From Phragmites australis (taxonomy: Eukaryota > Streptophyta > Magnoliopsida > Poales > Poaceae), in contig NC_084921.1 of NCBI RefSeq assembly GCF_958298935.1, positions 9,310,001 through 9,374,000 on the forward strand: 64,000 nt of DNA, read 5' to 3'. Position 1 is the stretch's first letter, and each line of letters begins with the position of its first letter. This document shows, in pieces, positions 33,470-44,837 of this stretch. The notes under the pieces were generated by a model. The model saw nothing but the letters and a program-made list of their open reading frames with translations, had not been told where the DNA came from and ran no database searches. The position numbers and the translations under genes were made by a program.

Positions 33470-33519
33470 TCGTGCTCTTGATAGGCTTAACATCCTAGAG
33501 TTGTGACATTCAGGGTTGT

Positions 33520-34470
33520 GATGGTACCTATAGCGCTCTATATTTCAATGATACTAATTTTTTCCGTTGGAAAATTCTAATGACTTATTGTTTCAAGCTA
33601 AAGGTCTAGATGTTTGGAGAGTCACCGAGAAAGGGATAAGACCTCGCATCACCAAAAAGGAGAGGCGATTAAATGCATTGATGAAGAGTACCCTTTTATC
33701 ATCTTTAAATATTGATGCATTTAATCATGTTTATTCTCTCACCAATGCACATGATATTTGAAATAGTCTCATTAAAATACATAAAGGTACAAAGGATGTG
33801 CGCAATAAGAAATATCATGGGCTTGTGACTAAGCTCAAAGGCATCAAGGAACTACTCAATGAAAGTGCTAATTACATATACTCATATTTAAATATTCTTA
33901 TCAATGAGATCAATGAGCTAGTTTTGACTCCAATTAACGATGATCAAGTGGTGAGAAGGATACTTTAAGTTCTTCTTTCAAAGTACAAGTTAATAGTCTT
34001 TATCATCTACAACAACAATGACATCAAAAAAAATGACTTCAAGTCAAGTGCTCGGTAAGATAACCGCCCATGAGTTGACCATGAACATGGGGGTGGAAGC
34101 CTCTTCCTCATCCGACGCTAAGAACCTTACTCCCACAATCAAGTAAGCACCATTTCCACACATGAAGGCGAAGATGAGTAGGCTAGAGCAAAAGTCAAGC
34201 TCAAGCGAAGATGATGGAGATGAAGATGAAGAGAGCAATGAAGATGATGAGCAAAGCACATCAAGTGATGAAGAAATGGATCCCGAAGTCGCCAATCTCA
34301 TATCTCAAGTGAAGAAGAAAATCAAGAAGATCAATGCCAAGATTGATCATCGAATCTCCATGAAAGATTTAGTCAAAACTATTGATCATATCAAGAAGGA
34401 GAAGAAGACAAAGAGCAAGAGCGAGACAAGGGGAAGAGCTAAAGCATTTGCAAATATAGAAAAATAGGTG
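33520..34470 (+). pseudogene. gag: Copia gag, decayed
   Basis: The start resembles NDTNFFRWKILMTYC-type gag in a shifted frame (33545-33590). The middle has relics such as KLKGIKELLNESANYIYSYLN (33835-33900) and TSSQVLGKITAHELTMNMGVEASSSSDAKNL (34035-34130). The 3' part is a clean frame (34162-34467) rich in Glu, Asp, Ser and Lys: SSSEDDGDEDEESNEDDEQ, then VANLISQVKKKIKKINAKID. This order fits copia gag of the type with a long charged spacer. No zinc knuckle, integrase or RT follows; the sequence goes to the LTR-adjacent tail by about 34815. Confidence 0.7.
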
Positions 34471-34817
34471 AGTGAAGATGAAGATTCAAGCTCAAGTGAT
34501 GATAAGCTCTTCCTCAAGGTCATCATCACGCAAGATATCACACAAGCCATCATCACACAAGTGTCTTATGACCAAAGGTATGGAAAACGATATAAGTCTT
34601 ATTTTCAATTAGTATCATTTCTTCAGATTATGATTTATGAAGCTCTCACATGTGCTCTAACACTCTTCCTTGAGTTCAACATATGTTTATAGCACTTCTT
34701 AGATTGTTGACAAAGAAGGAGAAGTTTCATGACCAAAGAAAGAAGCAAGAAGTAAGATACAATATGTCTAAGAATGCCGAAGTTGATAAAGGGGAAAAGA
34801 TGAAGATACAAGAAGCA

Positions 34818-35040
34818 ACATGAAACACATAGGTTGACAAAGAGGAAAAAATTCTTGCATAAATCGATCAAGGGAGATAGTGGCAATGAACAAAGGAGGA
34901 ACCACAACAAAGGGGGACTAAATGGTAAGAATATGCACTCTGAGCAATGTGGTAAGGCTTTGTGCTCTTTACGATTGGTATTATTTATTATTTGCCACTT
35001 CCTTTGGTTGTGTTGTCATCAATCACCAAACATGGGAGAC
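34818..35040 (+). other. Internal tail before the second LTR copy, with polypurine end
   Basis: This 223-bp tail ends ACATGGGAGAC directly before the LTR start at 35041. It is repeated at 35586-35807, where it ends AAAAAGAGGGAGAT. The purine runs are probable polypurine tracts. Confidence 0.7.
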
Positions 35041-35585
35041 TGTAGCGAAAATGACCCTATTAGGTCATGATTGCGATTTTGTTGATTAATGATAACATAA
35101 TCATCGGGACTAACATGTTTATCAAGAATATATGTTAGTAGGTCTCATAGATACAATACATCAAGAAGTCACCATAGTTGGGATAAAGTTTGATTGAATT
35201 GGAGAAGTCCCAAGAGAATTGATCTCACTGGACAGGAGCATTGTGCAAAGAGGCTGATAACATCACCAGATAGTCCGGTGCTCTATGTGTTAAACTCACC
35301 AAAATATTTTTGACAAGGGGGGAGAAGGCTGACTGTACTAGGTAACACTGGAGTATTTCTTGCAGAGAAAAATGCAAGTGCAGAAGACTGAAGATCAACC
35401 CACCGGAAGGTCCAGTGCTTTGTTTATGCACACCGGAGTATGACACCGGAGCATTTCTTGGAAAGGCAACTGCAAGTGCTGAAGAATGAAGATTAACTTA
35501 CCGAATTGTCCGGTGATTACAGAGATGAATGCAACGGAGCATTTTACACCGAGAAGAAATGGCGTGATCTGACTCAATATAACTC
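35041..35585 (+). mobile_element. Truncated copia LTR, second copy
   Basis: Starts TGTAGCGAAAATGACCC and matches the first about 540 bp of the LTR at 31857. It stops where the internal tail repeats. Confidence 0.8.
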
Positions 35586-35807
35586 AACATGAGGCACCTA
35601 GGTTGAGAAAGAGGGAAAAACTCTTGCATGAGTCGATCAAGGGAGATAGTGATAATGGAGAAAGAGGGAGCCACAACAAAGGGGACTAAATAGTAAGAAC
35701 ATGCATCCAAGAAACGTTGTAAGGCTTTGTATTCTTTACGATTGGTATTATTTATTATTTGTCACTTGCTTTGATTGTGTTGTCATCAATCACAAAAAGA
35801 GGGAGAT
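35586..35807 (+). repeat. Second copy of the internal tail
   Basis: Matches 34818-35040 with a period of about 767 bp, ending in a purine run before the third LTR start. Confidence 0.8.
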
Positions 35808-36410
35808 TGTAGCGAAAATAGCCCTATTAGGTTATGATTGTGATTTTAGTGATTAACCACAATATAGTCAATGAGACTAACATGTTTGTCAAAAATATAT
35901 GTTAGTAGATCTCATGGATACAATACATCAAGAAGCCACCACAGCCAGGATAAAGTTTGATTGAATTGGATAAGTCTAGGAGAATTGATCTCACCGGATA
36001 GTCTAGTGCACTAGAGTTTGCACACACCGAAGCATTGTGCATAGAGGTTGATAGCCTCACTAAATAGTCCGGTGTTTTGTGTGTTGAACTCACCGGAGTA
36101 TTTCTGACAAAGGGGAAGAAAGTTGATGACCTCATCGTATAGTCTGGCGATCTGCACTAGGTAACAGCAGAGTATTTCTTGCAGAGAAGAATGTGAGTAC
36201 AGAAGACTAAAGATCAACCCACCAAAAGGTTCGGTGCTTGGTTTGTGCACACCAAAATACAACTGCAAGTTCTGAAGAATGAGGATCAACTCAGTGGATA
36301 GTCCGATGATCACATATATTAATGCATTGGAGCATTTTACATAGAGAAAAAGTGACGAGTCTGAATCAAGATAACTCACCGGAAGATCCGATGTATGTGA
36401 TCTATTGGAT
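35808..36410 (+). mobile_element. Truncated copia LTR, third copy
   Basis: Starts TGTAGCGAAAATAGCCC and follows the same LTR sequence to about 36400, where it breaks off. No PBS follows. Confidence 0.8.
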
Positions 36411-36948
36411 TGTTATATGTTTGGGGGCAAAAATATTGCATTATCCATCCTTCCATTGCCGAGCTTTGCCAAAACTGTATTGAGCCGAGCTTGAGCGAGC
36501 GTTGAACAAAGCTCACCTGAGCTTGGCTCGTTAACAACCCTACAACCAGCTAACTCTTTGCGCATGTATAAAGAGGGAGCTGAAACTGTCACAACAAACT
36601 GGTATGTAGTTTACGAAATGCCAACTCTTATACCGTAACTACTTTTGTTGCGCTCTTTATATTTGAACTCTGAGTGTTTGCGGCTTTGGTGTTTCTCATC
36701 ATTTTCCTTTGTACACCCCTCTTCGAGTCTCTTCTCACTTAGAGTCGAGGACGATTGTGTCATTTCAGATGGGAAGAGGGAGTGTAACGAGAGACCCAAT
36801 ATATAGTATCATAAAATTGGTTGCTATAGGAGGGGCTGGCATTTCTTAAACAACAAACCTGCCGATTGGCATGTAATCAACACCATCCTTATAAACTAAC
36901 CACCCTTAAGGCCTGAATCAAAGGAAGCTTAGAAGACTTATGCCAGCA
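36411..36948. other. Upstream region of the BAHD gene
   Basis: Holds a fragment at about 36455-36545 with GAGCCGAGCTTGAGCGAGC and GGCTCGTTAACAACCCTAC, resembling an end of the element at 53303-54110. The rest could be promoter. Nothing else is recognised. Confidence 0.4.
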
Positions 36949-36957
36949 CTATATACA
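36949..36957 (+). promoter_or_regulatory. TATA-like box of the BAHD gene
   Basis: CTATATACA lies about 45 bp before ATG 36998, which would leave a very short 5' UTR. Another TATATAGTA at about 36801 would give a longer leader. Both are inferred. Confidence 0.4.
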
Positions 36958-36997
36958 AAGCCTGCAGGCAGGCCCATGAAAAACTAAGGCGGCAGCC

Positions 36998-39815
36998 ATG
37001 GAGAAGGAGACGGCGGCGACGGAGCTGGAGATCCCCGGCGAGTGCCAGTACGCCGGCGACCCGGCGGTGGTGCGGCCGAGCCAGCCCACGCCGCGGCACA
37101 CGCTGTACCTCTCCAACCTCGACGACCAGCGGTTCCTCCGCTTCTCCATCAAGTACCTCTACGTCTTCACCGGCCCCGCCGCCGTGTCCGCCGACACCCT
37201 GAGGGCGGCGCTCTCCAGGGTGCTCGTCGACTACTACCCGCTCGCCGGCCGTCTCCGGCCCAGCGACGACGACGGAGACGGCAAGCTCGTCGTCGACTGC
37301 AATGCCGAGGGGGCGCTCTTTGCCGAGGGCGCCCTTCCGGGGCTCACCGCCGGCGAGTTCCTCCGGGGCCGCGCCAGGCCGCACAAGTCCTGGAGGAAGC
37401 TGCTCTACCGGGTGGAGGCACAGAGCTTCGTCGCCGTGCCCCCGCTCGTAATCCAGGTGACCACTTTCTTTTGCTTCATTACCCTCTTAATTTGCTCTCG
37501 TTCCAAAAGCTCTCGGTTAATCACAATTGTTCCCCTTAATTGCTAGATGATTAACAGTTAGCTACCCCACAATTCTCCATAAGTAAATTACAGCAGCACA
37601 AGCAGCTTCTTGGTTAAAGATTTGTGGTTTCCATAGTGTGCTTGAGATGGCTCCGGTTGAGACACAAACCGGCAACATGATGCATTTCTTTTTTAAACTA
37701 TTTGTGTGCGTGGCAACTTTTTCCATCCTTTCTTGATCATTTGCTTGCTTTTCTGCTGGCGAGATTATCAAGATGATTTGGTTTATGTTATCTCGCATAT
37801 CCATCTGATCTGCTGCTGGGATGAAGCTTTTTATTGTTCCCTCCAGTACCACATCTTGCTAACAAGTGATGGCCTGGCTATTCTTAAAGTTAGCAAAAGG
37901 AGAAGATAGGGTTAGGAGAGTCCAACCCTGCTTCCTTCCTTTCTCAAAAGGTCTTCTAGGCAGACAAGCATATGGCAAGGCTAGGTAGGCTAGGCTGTAT
38001 CTTTGGCCATCCATCCAGACTTCTCTGTCAGCAGCCCACTTGATTGAAGTTTATCATGATGCCAATGCCATGCATAATATTAATATGCTCCTGGAAAGAT
38101 CAGATGAGAATGATATCTTCATCTGGAAACAAAAATAATCAAAGAAAGCCCTTCAAAAAGCCATCTCAATTTTTTTGTTGATGGTTGAGATTTTTACGTC
38201 CAGTCCTTGTCATACAGATCTTCTGCTGCACTGCAGAGTACATGCTACAGTAATGGTTTGCTGGTTGGTGCTGGAGTGGTCATATATACTCTATAGTGCA
38301 GATCTTGTACGGTTCCTGCTTTGATTCAGTTTCAGTAGGATCGGAGTACTAGTTTGCTTTGAAGAGCTAGCCATCTCATCTTCCACATTCTCTTACACTT
38401 GGCACTGCATGGGTTTGTGCACGTGGGATGATGATGCAATGCTGCTTCTTTTTGTTCTTTTTTTCTACTTAACGACATATTGCTGCTTCTTGCATTTTTT
38501 TAAACGAACATGCAACTTTTTTTTGGAACGAAAAACCAGAAGAGCTACATATTATATTTAAAAAAGTTAAAGTCAGACAACAATACACCAGCCCCAAAGG
38601 GGATAGAAGAGGAAACTTCTTGGAGTTGTAGGTTTCATGAGGACGGCTGATGCATCATCTTTAATTTGATTTGTTTGATTTCCGAATCCAGTTTAATAAA
38701 CATATGCAGATGTTGTAGATTATTAGTAGTAGATATATCATGTTTATTTATGTGCTAGTGCCGTAGTACGATGATCTTGATCACGATCGCTCTTGCTCAG
38801 GCACTGCGCGTCCTCCCTGTGCGGGCCAGCCATCTGCGGCAGGTTGTTATTTGCTGACGACTACTAACTGTTGATGACGTGGCACGTGCGAGTGCAGGTG
38901 ACTCGGCTGGGCTGCGGCGGCATGATCCTCTGCACGGCCATCAACCACTGCCTCTGCGACGGCATCGGCACCGCGCAGTTCCTCCACGCCTGGGCGCGCG
39001 CCGCCCGCGCTGACCACGTCGACGGCGCCGACCCCGCGCCGTTCCACGACCGCCGCGCCCTGAGCCCGCGCTGCCCGCCGCGCGTCGCTTTCACGCACCA
39101 CGAGTACTGCAACATCAGCGCCAACGACAACGACGCATCCAGCAGCCTCCTGGCCCGTCTGCTCGGCCAGCCTCTGGCGCCCGTGTTGCTCACCTTCACG
39201 GCGGCACACCTCCTCCGCCTCAAGCGCCAGTGCACGCCGTCGCTCAAGTGCACCTCCTTCGAGGCGCTCGCCGCGCACGTCTGGCGCGAGTGGGTCCGCG
39301 CCCTGGACCCGCCCGCCTCGCTCCGCGTGAAGCTCCTCTTCTCCATGAACGTGCGGCAGCGCGTGAAGCCCGAGCTGCCCCGGGGCTACTATGGCAACGG
39401 GTTCGTGCTCGGGTGCGCCGAGTCCACGGCGGCGCAGCTGACGTCGTCCTCCCAATCGAGCGCCCGCTACGGGGTGCGGCTGGTGCAGGAGGCCAAGGAG
39501 TGCGTGGACGACGAGTACGTGCGGTCCATGGTGGACCTCCTCGAGGAGCGGCGCGGCGCGAGGCCGGACCTGGCGGCGAGCCTGGTGATCTCGGCGTGGA
39601 CGCGGCTGGGGCTGGAGGAGCTCGACTTCGGCGGGGGGAGGCCAGCGCACATGGGCCCGCTGACCAGCGAGATATACTGCGTGTTCCTCCCCGTGGTCGG
39701 GGACCCGCACGGCGTCACCGTCCTCGTCTCCGTCCCGCAGGCCGCCGCCGACAGGTTCCAGCACTGCTGCCTCGGCTTCCTCAAGGACAACGACGTGGAT
39801 GCAAGGCTGAGCTGA
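36998..39815 (+). CDS. BAHD acyltransferase, two exons (36998-37456, 38898-39815)
   Basis: BAHD enzymes move an acyl group from acyl-CoA to an alcohol or amine, in the cytosol. Exon 1 (153 codons) ends PPLVIQ at a GT donor (37457). Exon 2 starts VTRLGCGG after an AG acceptor (38897). The phase-0 junction after Q153 is the conserved BAHD intron site. The joined protein is 458 residues, normal for the family. The catalytic motif is HCLCD (170-174). The second motif, usually DFGWG, is DFGGG (396-400). No signal peptide or membrane segment is seen, and the start has a good context (GCCATGG). The N-terminal YLSNLDDQRFLRFSIKYLYVF resembles hydroxycinnamoyl or fatty-alcohol/omega-hydroxy acid type BAHDs, but the substrate is not known. 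GC-rich as grass genes are, and the only intact cellular gene seen here. Confidence 0.93.
37457..38897 (+). other. Intron of the BAHD gene
   Basis: GT-AG intron of 1441 bp. AT-rich, with a poly-T-flanked insert at about 38519-38620 that may be a small retroposon fragment (a short A run on minus). No ORF is supported. Confidence 0.85.
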
Positions 39816-40229
39816 GTTAGCAGCCGATGAGCTGATTCCGATGTCAGAATCAATCAACTATTAAGAGCACTCGAGTAGTAATCAATCAGGCTACATTGTC
39901 GTAGAGCACCTTTTCGTGTCATCAACTAGCTCGCTCGTCCTAGTTAGTTAGGATCTGCTTATTTAAACTGTGATTTTTAATTTTTGGGTTTTCTAGTTTT
40001 TTTCTGGCCGATGGTTTTTTTTATAGATTTTTTTAATAAATTTTTTATTTCTTAGCACACTAAAAACTAAAAAAATTTATCTCAACTAACTCATCAGCTT
40101 TTTCGTTTCCTTAAAAGCCAACTTTTTAGTTTTTAGAAGGTAGCTCATAGCTGAGCTGTTTGGTTCAACTTCTAACTTTTGAGAAGCAAAAGAAAAAAAA
40201 CTGAAACAACAGGTCCTTAGTGTTGGCAA
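39816..40229. other. 3' flank of the BAHD gene
   Basis: AATAAA at about 40035 could serve polyadenylation. The AT-rich part at 39960-40215 has MITE-like mirrored A/T runs (CTAGTTTTTT and AAAAACTAAAAA) but no clear termini. Confidence 0.4.
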
Positions 40230-40336
40230 CACTACTACAGAACTCTGGTCGAAAATAGCAACACATCAATACCGGTTGTACAGAAACTACCACTGAAAAT
40301 GTATCAGTGTCAGTTTTTAATCTTCCGCGCTCGAAC

Positions 40337-41543
40337 CATGGTTCACGTTACCGACCGGAGGTCGGTTACCGACCTCCGGCGGTAACCGAAAAACCGCGGT
40401 AACCGCGATTACCGGTCAAAAATTCAAAAAAAATTGGAGAAAATTCATTCGGCAAATTTTAAATTTTTGCGAAAAAATCATGTTTTTGTCCTCTCGGTAA
40501 CCGAGCGGTTTGGGTCGGTTACCGAGCGGTTTGGGTCGGTTACCGAGCGATTTTCTCGCATTTTTGATTCGGTCGGTTACCGAGCGGTTTGGCTCGGTAA
40601 CCGCTCGGTTTTCTCGATTTATCGAGCGGTTTTATCGAATTTCAGCGCAGTTCAACAAAAAACCTAAAAAAGGGTTCAATCTTGTAAAATCAATAACTAA
40701 TTCATCCGAGCTTCAAATCAAGTGAAACAAATTTTGTTGGCTTCCTTGTAACATGATCTACATGATAAAAGTATTTATACTCATAAAAAAGTTCAAAATT
40801 TTCTGTGAGAAATTTTATTTGTTAAACCAAGGTAAATGCATAGTTTACTCTTTGCTAATCCAAAAATCATGAAACTAATTTTGTTAGTCTTCTTACATGA
40901 TCCTATATCTTTTAAAAATATATGAACTCATGAATTAGTTATTGTAACATGCATGATTGTGTAAATGTGTTGCGACTAGATTAATTCATAACTGACCCAT
41001 CACACCTTAAAAATTAGTGAAACCACTTTCATTAGCTTATTTATATTATGATTTACATAGAAAAAATAATAGTAGACATGAAAAAATTAATTACAGTGAT
41101 GTTTCTTAACATATTCACTTTATGCTTGTGAACTTTGTAAAAATCATAGAGAATTTAATAAAACTCTAAATAAAGTGAAATCAATTTTAAAGGTTCTCTT
41201 AAAATACGTTTTATACAAGAAAAATATGTGTTTGCATATTACACTTTTCCTTAACGTGAGTTAATAATTGAGCCGCACGCTTCAATTTTTTTCATTTTTT
41301 TCAAACTTTCTCCCTATAGAATATGATGCAAACGACATTATTTTTGAAATTTTTTTTCACAGAAGTTCTTAGAATTGTGTCTAGTTTGTTTTAAGATTTT
41401 TTTGAATTTTTTTTAAATTTTTTTATTTTTTCGAATTTTTTGAATTCAAATTTCGGTTACCGAGCGGTTTTTGAAATCGGACCGGACCGGGAAGGTCGGT
41501 AACCGCGATTTTTGAGCGGTTACCGACGGTTTTTTGAACCCTG
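40337..41543. mobile_element. hAT-like element nested in the CACTA element
   Basis: Flanked by GCTCGAAC on both sides (40329-40336 and 41544-41551), a perfect 8-bp duplication. The termini are CATGGTTCA and TGAACCCTG, inverted with one mismatch. It holds GGTTACCGAGCGG tandem repeats near the 5' end (about 40497-40600) and further GGTTACCGA copies near the 3' end, with an AT-rich centre. No transposase. Confidence 0.88.
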
Positions 41544-41889
41544 GCTCGAACATTGATGAAGCCATTAAAAACCAACACTGATAGTCCGTATTAGTGATGG
41601 TTCGTATTACAAACCAGCATTGATACGGACTATCAATGCTGTTTTTTATTACAATCGGCACTGATAGTTTATCTGGATCCGAAATTTTGATCTATTCTAA
41701 TTTTATCTCGACCAAATATTCGGCTCCAACTATCAGTGTCAGTTCTAGTCACAACCAACATTAATAGTCTATATGGACCTGAAGTTCCAATAGAATTTTA
41801 GCTCGAGCATGTTCGGCTCTAGATATTTTTCTCGGCTCTTCTCTCTTATTCCCCACCACCCCTCTCTCTCAATCTCTCCTCTCTTTCTT

Positions 41890-42670
41890 GTACTTGGCAG
41901 CACAACTGGCTGCCTGGGCTTGGCGGCGTGGATGTGGAGGTCGCTGAGATGGAGCTTGGCATAGAGGAGCACGGTGAGGAGGGAAATGACATGGAGGAGC
42001 ACGGTTTGGAGGAGGGCGATGGCATGGAGGAGGGCGGTGGCTTGGAGGAGGGTGTTGCATCGGGGAATCCGACTGCCCAAGGAGGAGCACGACAGGGAAG
42101 AGTTCAGTGTGAAGGTCGGTGTGAAGGAGGGCGGCAACATGGCGGAGGGTGACATCATGGAGGAGCTCGGCGTGGAGGAGCACGGTGAGTGCGCAGCGAC
42201 GACGGCGAGCGTGTCAGACGGATACGCGGCCATGGAGGACCACGACTTCTCTTATGTGCGAGCGACGGTGGAGGAAGTGAGGTGGGGATGGCACAGAGCG
42301 CGAGGCCGACTACTTGGGCTTTGCGCCTTGGCGGCGCGGATGTGGAGGTTGCTGGGATGGAGCTCGCCGTGGAGGAGCATGGCGAGAAGGGCGACAACAT
42401 GGAGGAGCACGACAGGGAAGAGTTCAGTGTGGAGGTCGGTGTGAAGGAAGACGGCAACATGGCGGAGGGTGACATCATGGAGGAGCTCGGCGTGGAGGAG
42501 CACGGTGAGTGCGCGGCGATGACGGCGAGCGTGTCGGATGGATATGTGGCCATGGAGGACCACGACTTCTCTGATGTGCGAGCGACGGCAGAGGAAGTGA
42601 GGTGGGGATGGCACAGAGCGCGAGGCGGGGGGCGGAGGAGGGGTCGTGCGTGCTCGGAGTAAGGGGAGCA
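41890..42670 (+). repeat. 320-bp tandem duplication in a GC-rich segment of the CACTA element
   Basis: Two copies of a block containing GACATCATGGAGGAGCTCGG (42151 and 42471) read as Glu/Met/Val-rich peptide in both. The first copy has an extra GGAGGAGGGCG-type expansion (about 42000-42060). Frames are open but low-complexity. It may be captured coding DNA; I do not recognise it as a gene. Confidence 0.75.
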
Positions 42671-42895
42671 CGACAGAGGGAGCAGCAACGGTAATGGCGA
42701 TGGGAGCGACATTCGAGCAGCTTAGATATCGTCCCTGTCAATTTTCTTTTTTTAAAAAATCTCTGGAAAATATATACTAGATGGCAAACCAACACTGATA
42801 CTAACCGAATATAGTGCCGAATAAAAAGTGCCAGTTGAAAAATCAGTAATAAAATTGTTTTTCAACTAACCCTGATATGTAATTATATAGTAGTG

Positions 42896-44555
42896 CAAGC
42901 ATGGTGCTCATCTTGCATAGTTGCATCGCATCGTCTTGTCTCTAAAAGAACTGTACCAGTAACTTGGAAGATCATGGTGATGTGAATGGAAGTCATCTTT
43001 GCAGGCCAAGTGCCTTGAGTAGTTGAGTTGATACAGGCAGGCCCCAGCGCTCTCTAGTGCCATCTCGTGCACTAACGGAGTACTTCGCTGATAACACAAC
43101 ACATGTTATATTCGGTTGCACGCACAAATTTTAATATCATGTCATATTTCACTAGAAAACAGAAAAATCACAACTTTCTCGATCCAGAAGTTGAAGGATC
43201 GTTTTCATTTCTAAATCAAATGTTGAGGCAACTTTTGCAGGTGATGAGATGAGAAAAATACTCCCAAGCTGGTACTAGCAGTAGCCGTACCAAATTCTCT
43301 CATTTTATTGCCTGTTCAAACGCTCTCTTCTTTGCACCAGCTTTTTGCATGATTCGGCTGACCACAATCCAGTGCGCCCCTACCCTACCCAACCCAGACT
43401 GATAAAGCTTAACAACTCGATCGATCCGTCTCGTTCTCATTCTCAGTTCGATGGGGAATTGGAGATCGCCCGATCAATCAATCATTGACCGACTCGTTGT
43501 ACCGACTAATCGAATCTGCTGCCGGCCTAGCTGCTTGTTCCCAGTAATCGATCGAGCTAGCTAAAGCTGAAAGGCAGGAGAGTATCTCGCTTTAATTCTC
43601 TATTCAGGCAGCCTTTGTCGAGCTCGTACAAGGTCAAAGGCTGTGGCAAACGTATCTGCTGCCTTTCGCAGATGCTTCAATCAAATCTGCCGGCTCCAGC
43701 CCCTTTTCCTTCACACCAGTTCATCACTTGCCAATTAGTCTGCCGTAAGTGATCGATGCACATACGACAAACGGTTACTGATACTGCAATGGCTGCATGC
43801 ATGTGAATTTGAAATGGTCAAATATAAGCGGCAACGAGGCCCAAGTTTCTTTGAAAGATGACGACTTTTTGCAATGGAACCCAGTTCCTAAATGATAATC
43901 AATTGCTTGCTTTTCAAAAAACTTAAGTCTATCAGCTGGAGGTTCCTCCCAGCACTAGCACTAGCACCAGGTCGGTCTAAAAGAGCGAAAGCGTGTTTCG
44001 AAAAGATTGCATTGCGATTGAACCAAAGATTCTCAAGCGTGTTTCAAAAGAACGATTCAGTCGTCGCATTTTTGGAACTGATCAAAATGATTGAAATCAG
44101 GCTCAACATTCATACAAGGATCTAGCTAATGTTTCATGTTCCTGCAGCTCAGTTCAGATCACTAGGAAACAAAGCATCAGCTAATTGCCGCGTCAATATT
44201 GATGGAGCTACTATACTGACAGTAAGTGACATACTGACAATATATGAAAGAATCTTTTGCTCTTCTCCAAGCTTCGGAAGAAAGGCACAGGACCTGAAGA
44301 GTGTCACACTCGTCCGCCCTGTACCGGAGGCAAGAAAAATCCATCGGTTCTCCATAGGCCGGCGTAGGCGTAGCAATACCTAGCTGAAGGGTTGCCGTCA
44401 ACGATATCACTGCTCGATCATTGCACCCCTTGTGCTGCCGTCCTCCATCAGCAATTCAGCAGGGCCACGCGTGTCTTTTGTATTGATTATTTTCTTTCAT
44501 CAAACCCTGTGCTGAGCCTCCAGAGCATTCTTCTGAAAAGAACAGAAGATAAAAT
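42896..44555. other. No gene recognised
   Basis: Low-copy-looking sequence with short frames only. 43380-43800 has GATCGATC-type runs. Nothing conserved is seen. Confidence 0.4.
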
Positions 44556-44559
44556 TGTA

Positions 44560-44822
44560 GTAGATTTGCTGTAACAAGATTTTCTCATAAATATGAGAGG
44601 TGGGCTATTATCTGTAACTATGATGGTATGACAACATGTTCGTAAGGGGACAGTGAGTTTGCCGGAACTTCGGGAAATGGTCGGTGTTACTAGTTGGAGA
44701 GGAGTGTCTGTAGTCATGTCTCGGGATGTAGGTTTCAGCTGAACTTTATTAACAAATATTGTGCCTCTGGTGTCGTCTGTGATCGTGTACATTATCTCGG
44801 TAGTTTAATCTGTTGCTTTCGC
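44560..44822 (+). mobile_element. 5' LTR of a copia-like remnant
   Basis: Aligns by eye to 47350-47612: both have CTCATAAATATGAGAGG, GAACTTTRTTAACAAA and CCTCTGGTGTCRTCT. Followed by TGGTATCAGAGC. The upstream part of the LTR is missing or diverged. Confidence 0.7.
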
Positions 44823-44825
44823 TAG

Positions 44826-44837
44826 TGGTATCAGAGC
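44826..44837 (+). other. Primer-binding site of the copia-like remnant
   Basis: TGGTATCAGAGC follows the LTR end. Confidence 0.85.

Larger units (their letters stand above)
40230..42895. mobile_element. CACTA element with 3-bp target duplication
   Basis: Starts CACTACTACAGAA and ends ATATAGTAGTG, with CAA on both sides (40227-40229 and 42896-42898). Subterminal repeats of the type CCAACACTGATAGT and ATTGATACGGACTATCAATG occur near both ends (about 40250-40320, 41565-41770, 42785-42860). No transposase is visible, so it is non-autonomous. It carries a nested hAT-like element and a GC-rich duplicated segment. Confidence 0.9.

Noticed and set aside
36938..37384. A 148-codon minus frame
   Set aside because: Shadow of BAHD exon 1.
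38847..39857. A 336-codon open frame on minus
   Set aside because: Opposite strand of BAHD exon 2, open because of GC-rich third positions.
42189..42662. 157-codon ORF in the CACTA element as a gene
   Set aside because: Low-complexity acidic sequence spanning a tandem duplication, without promoter or recognisable domain.
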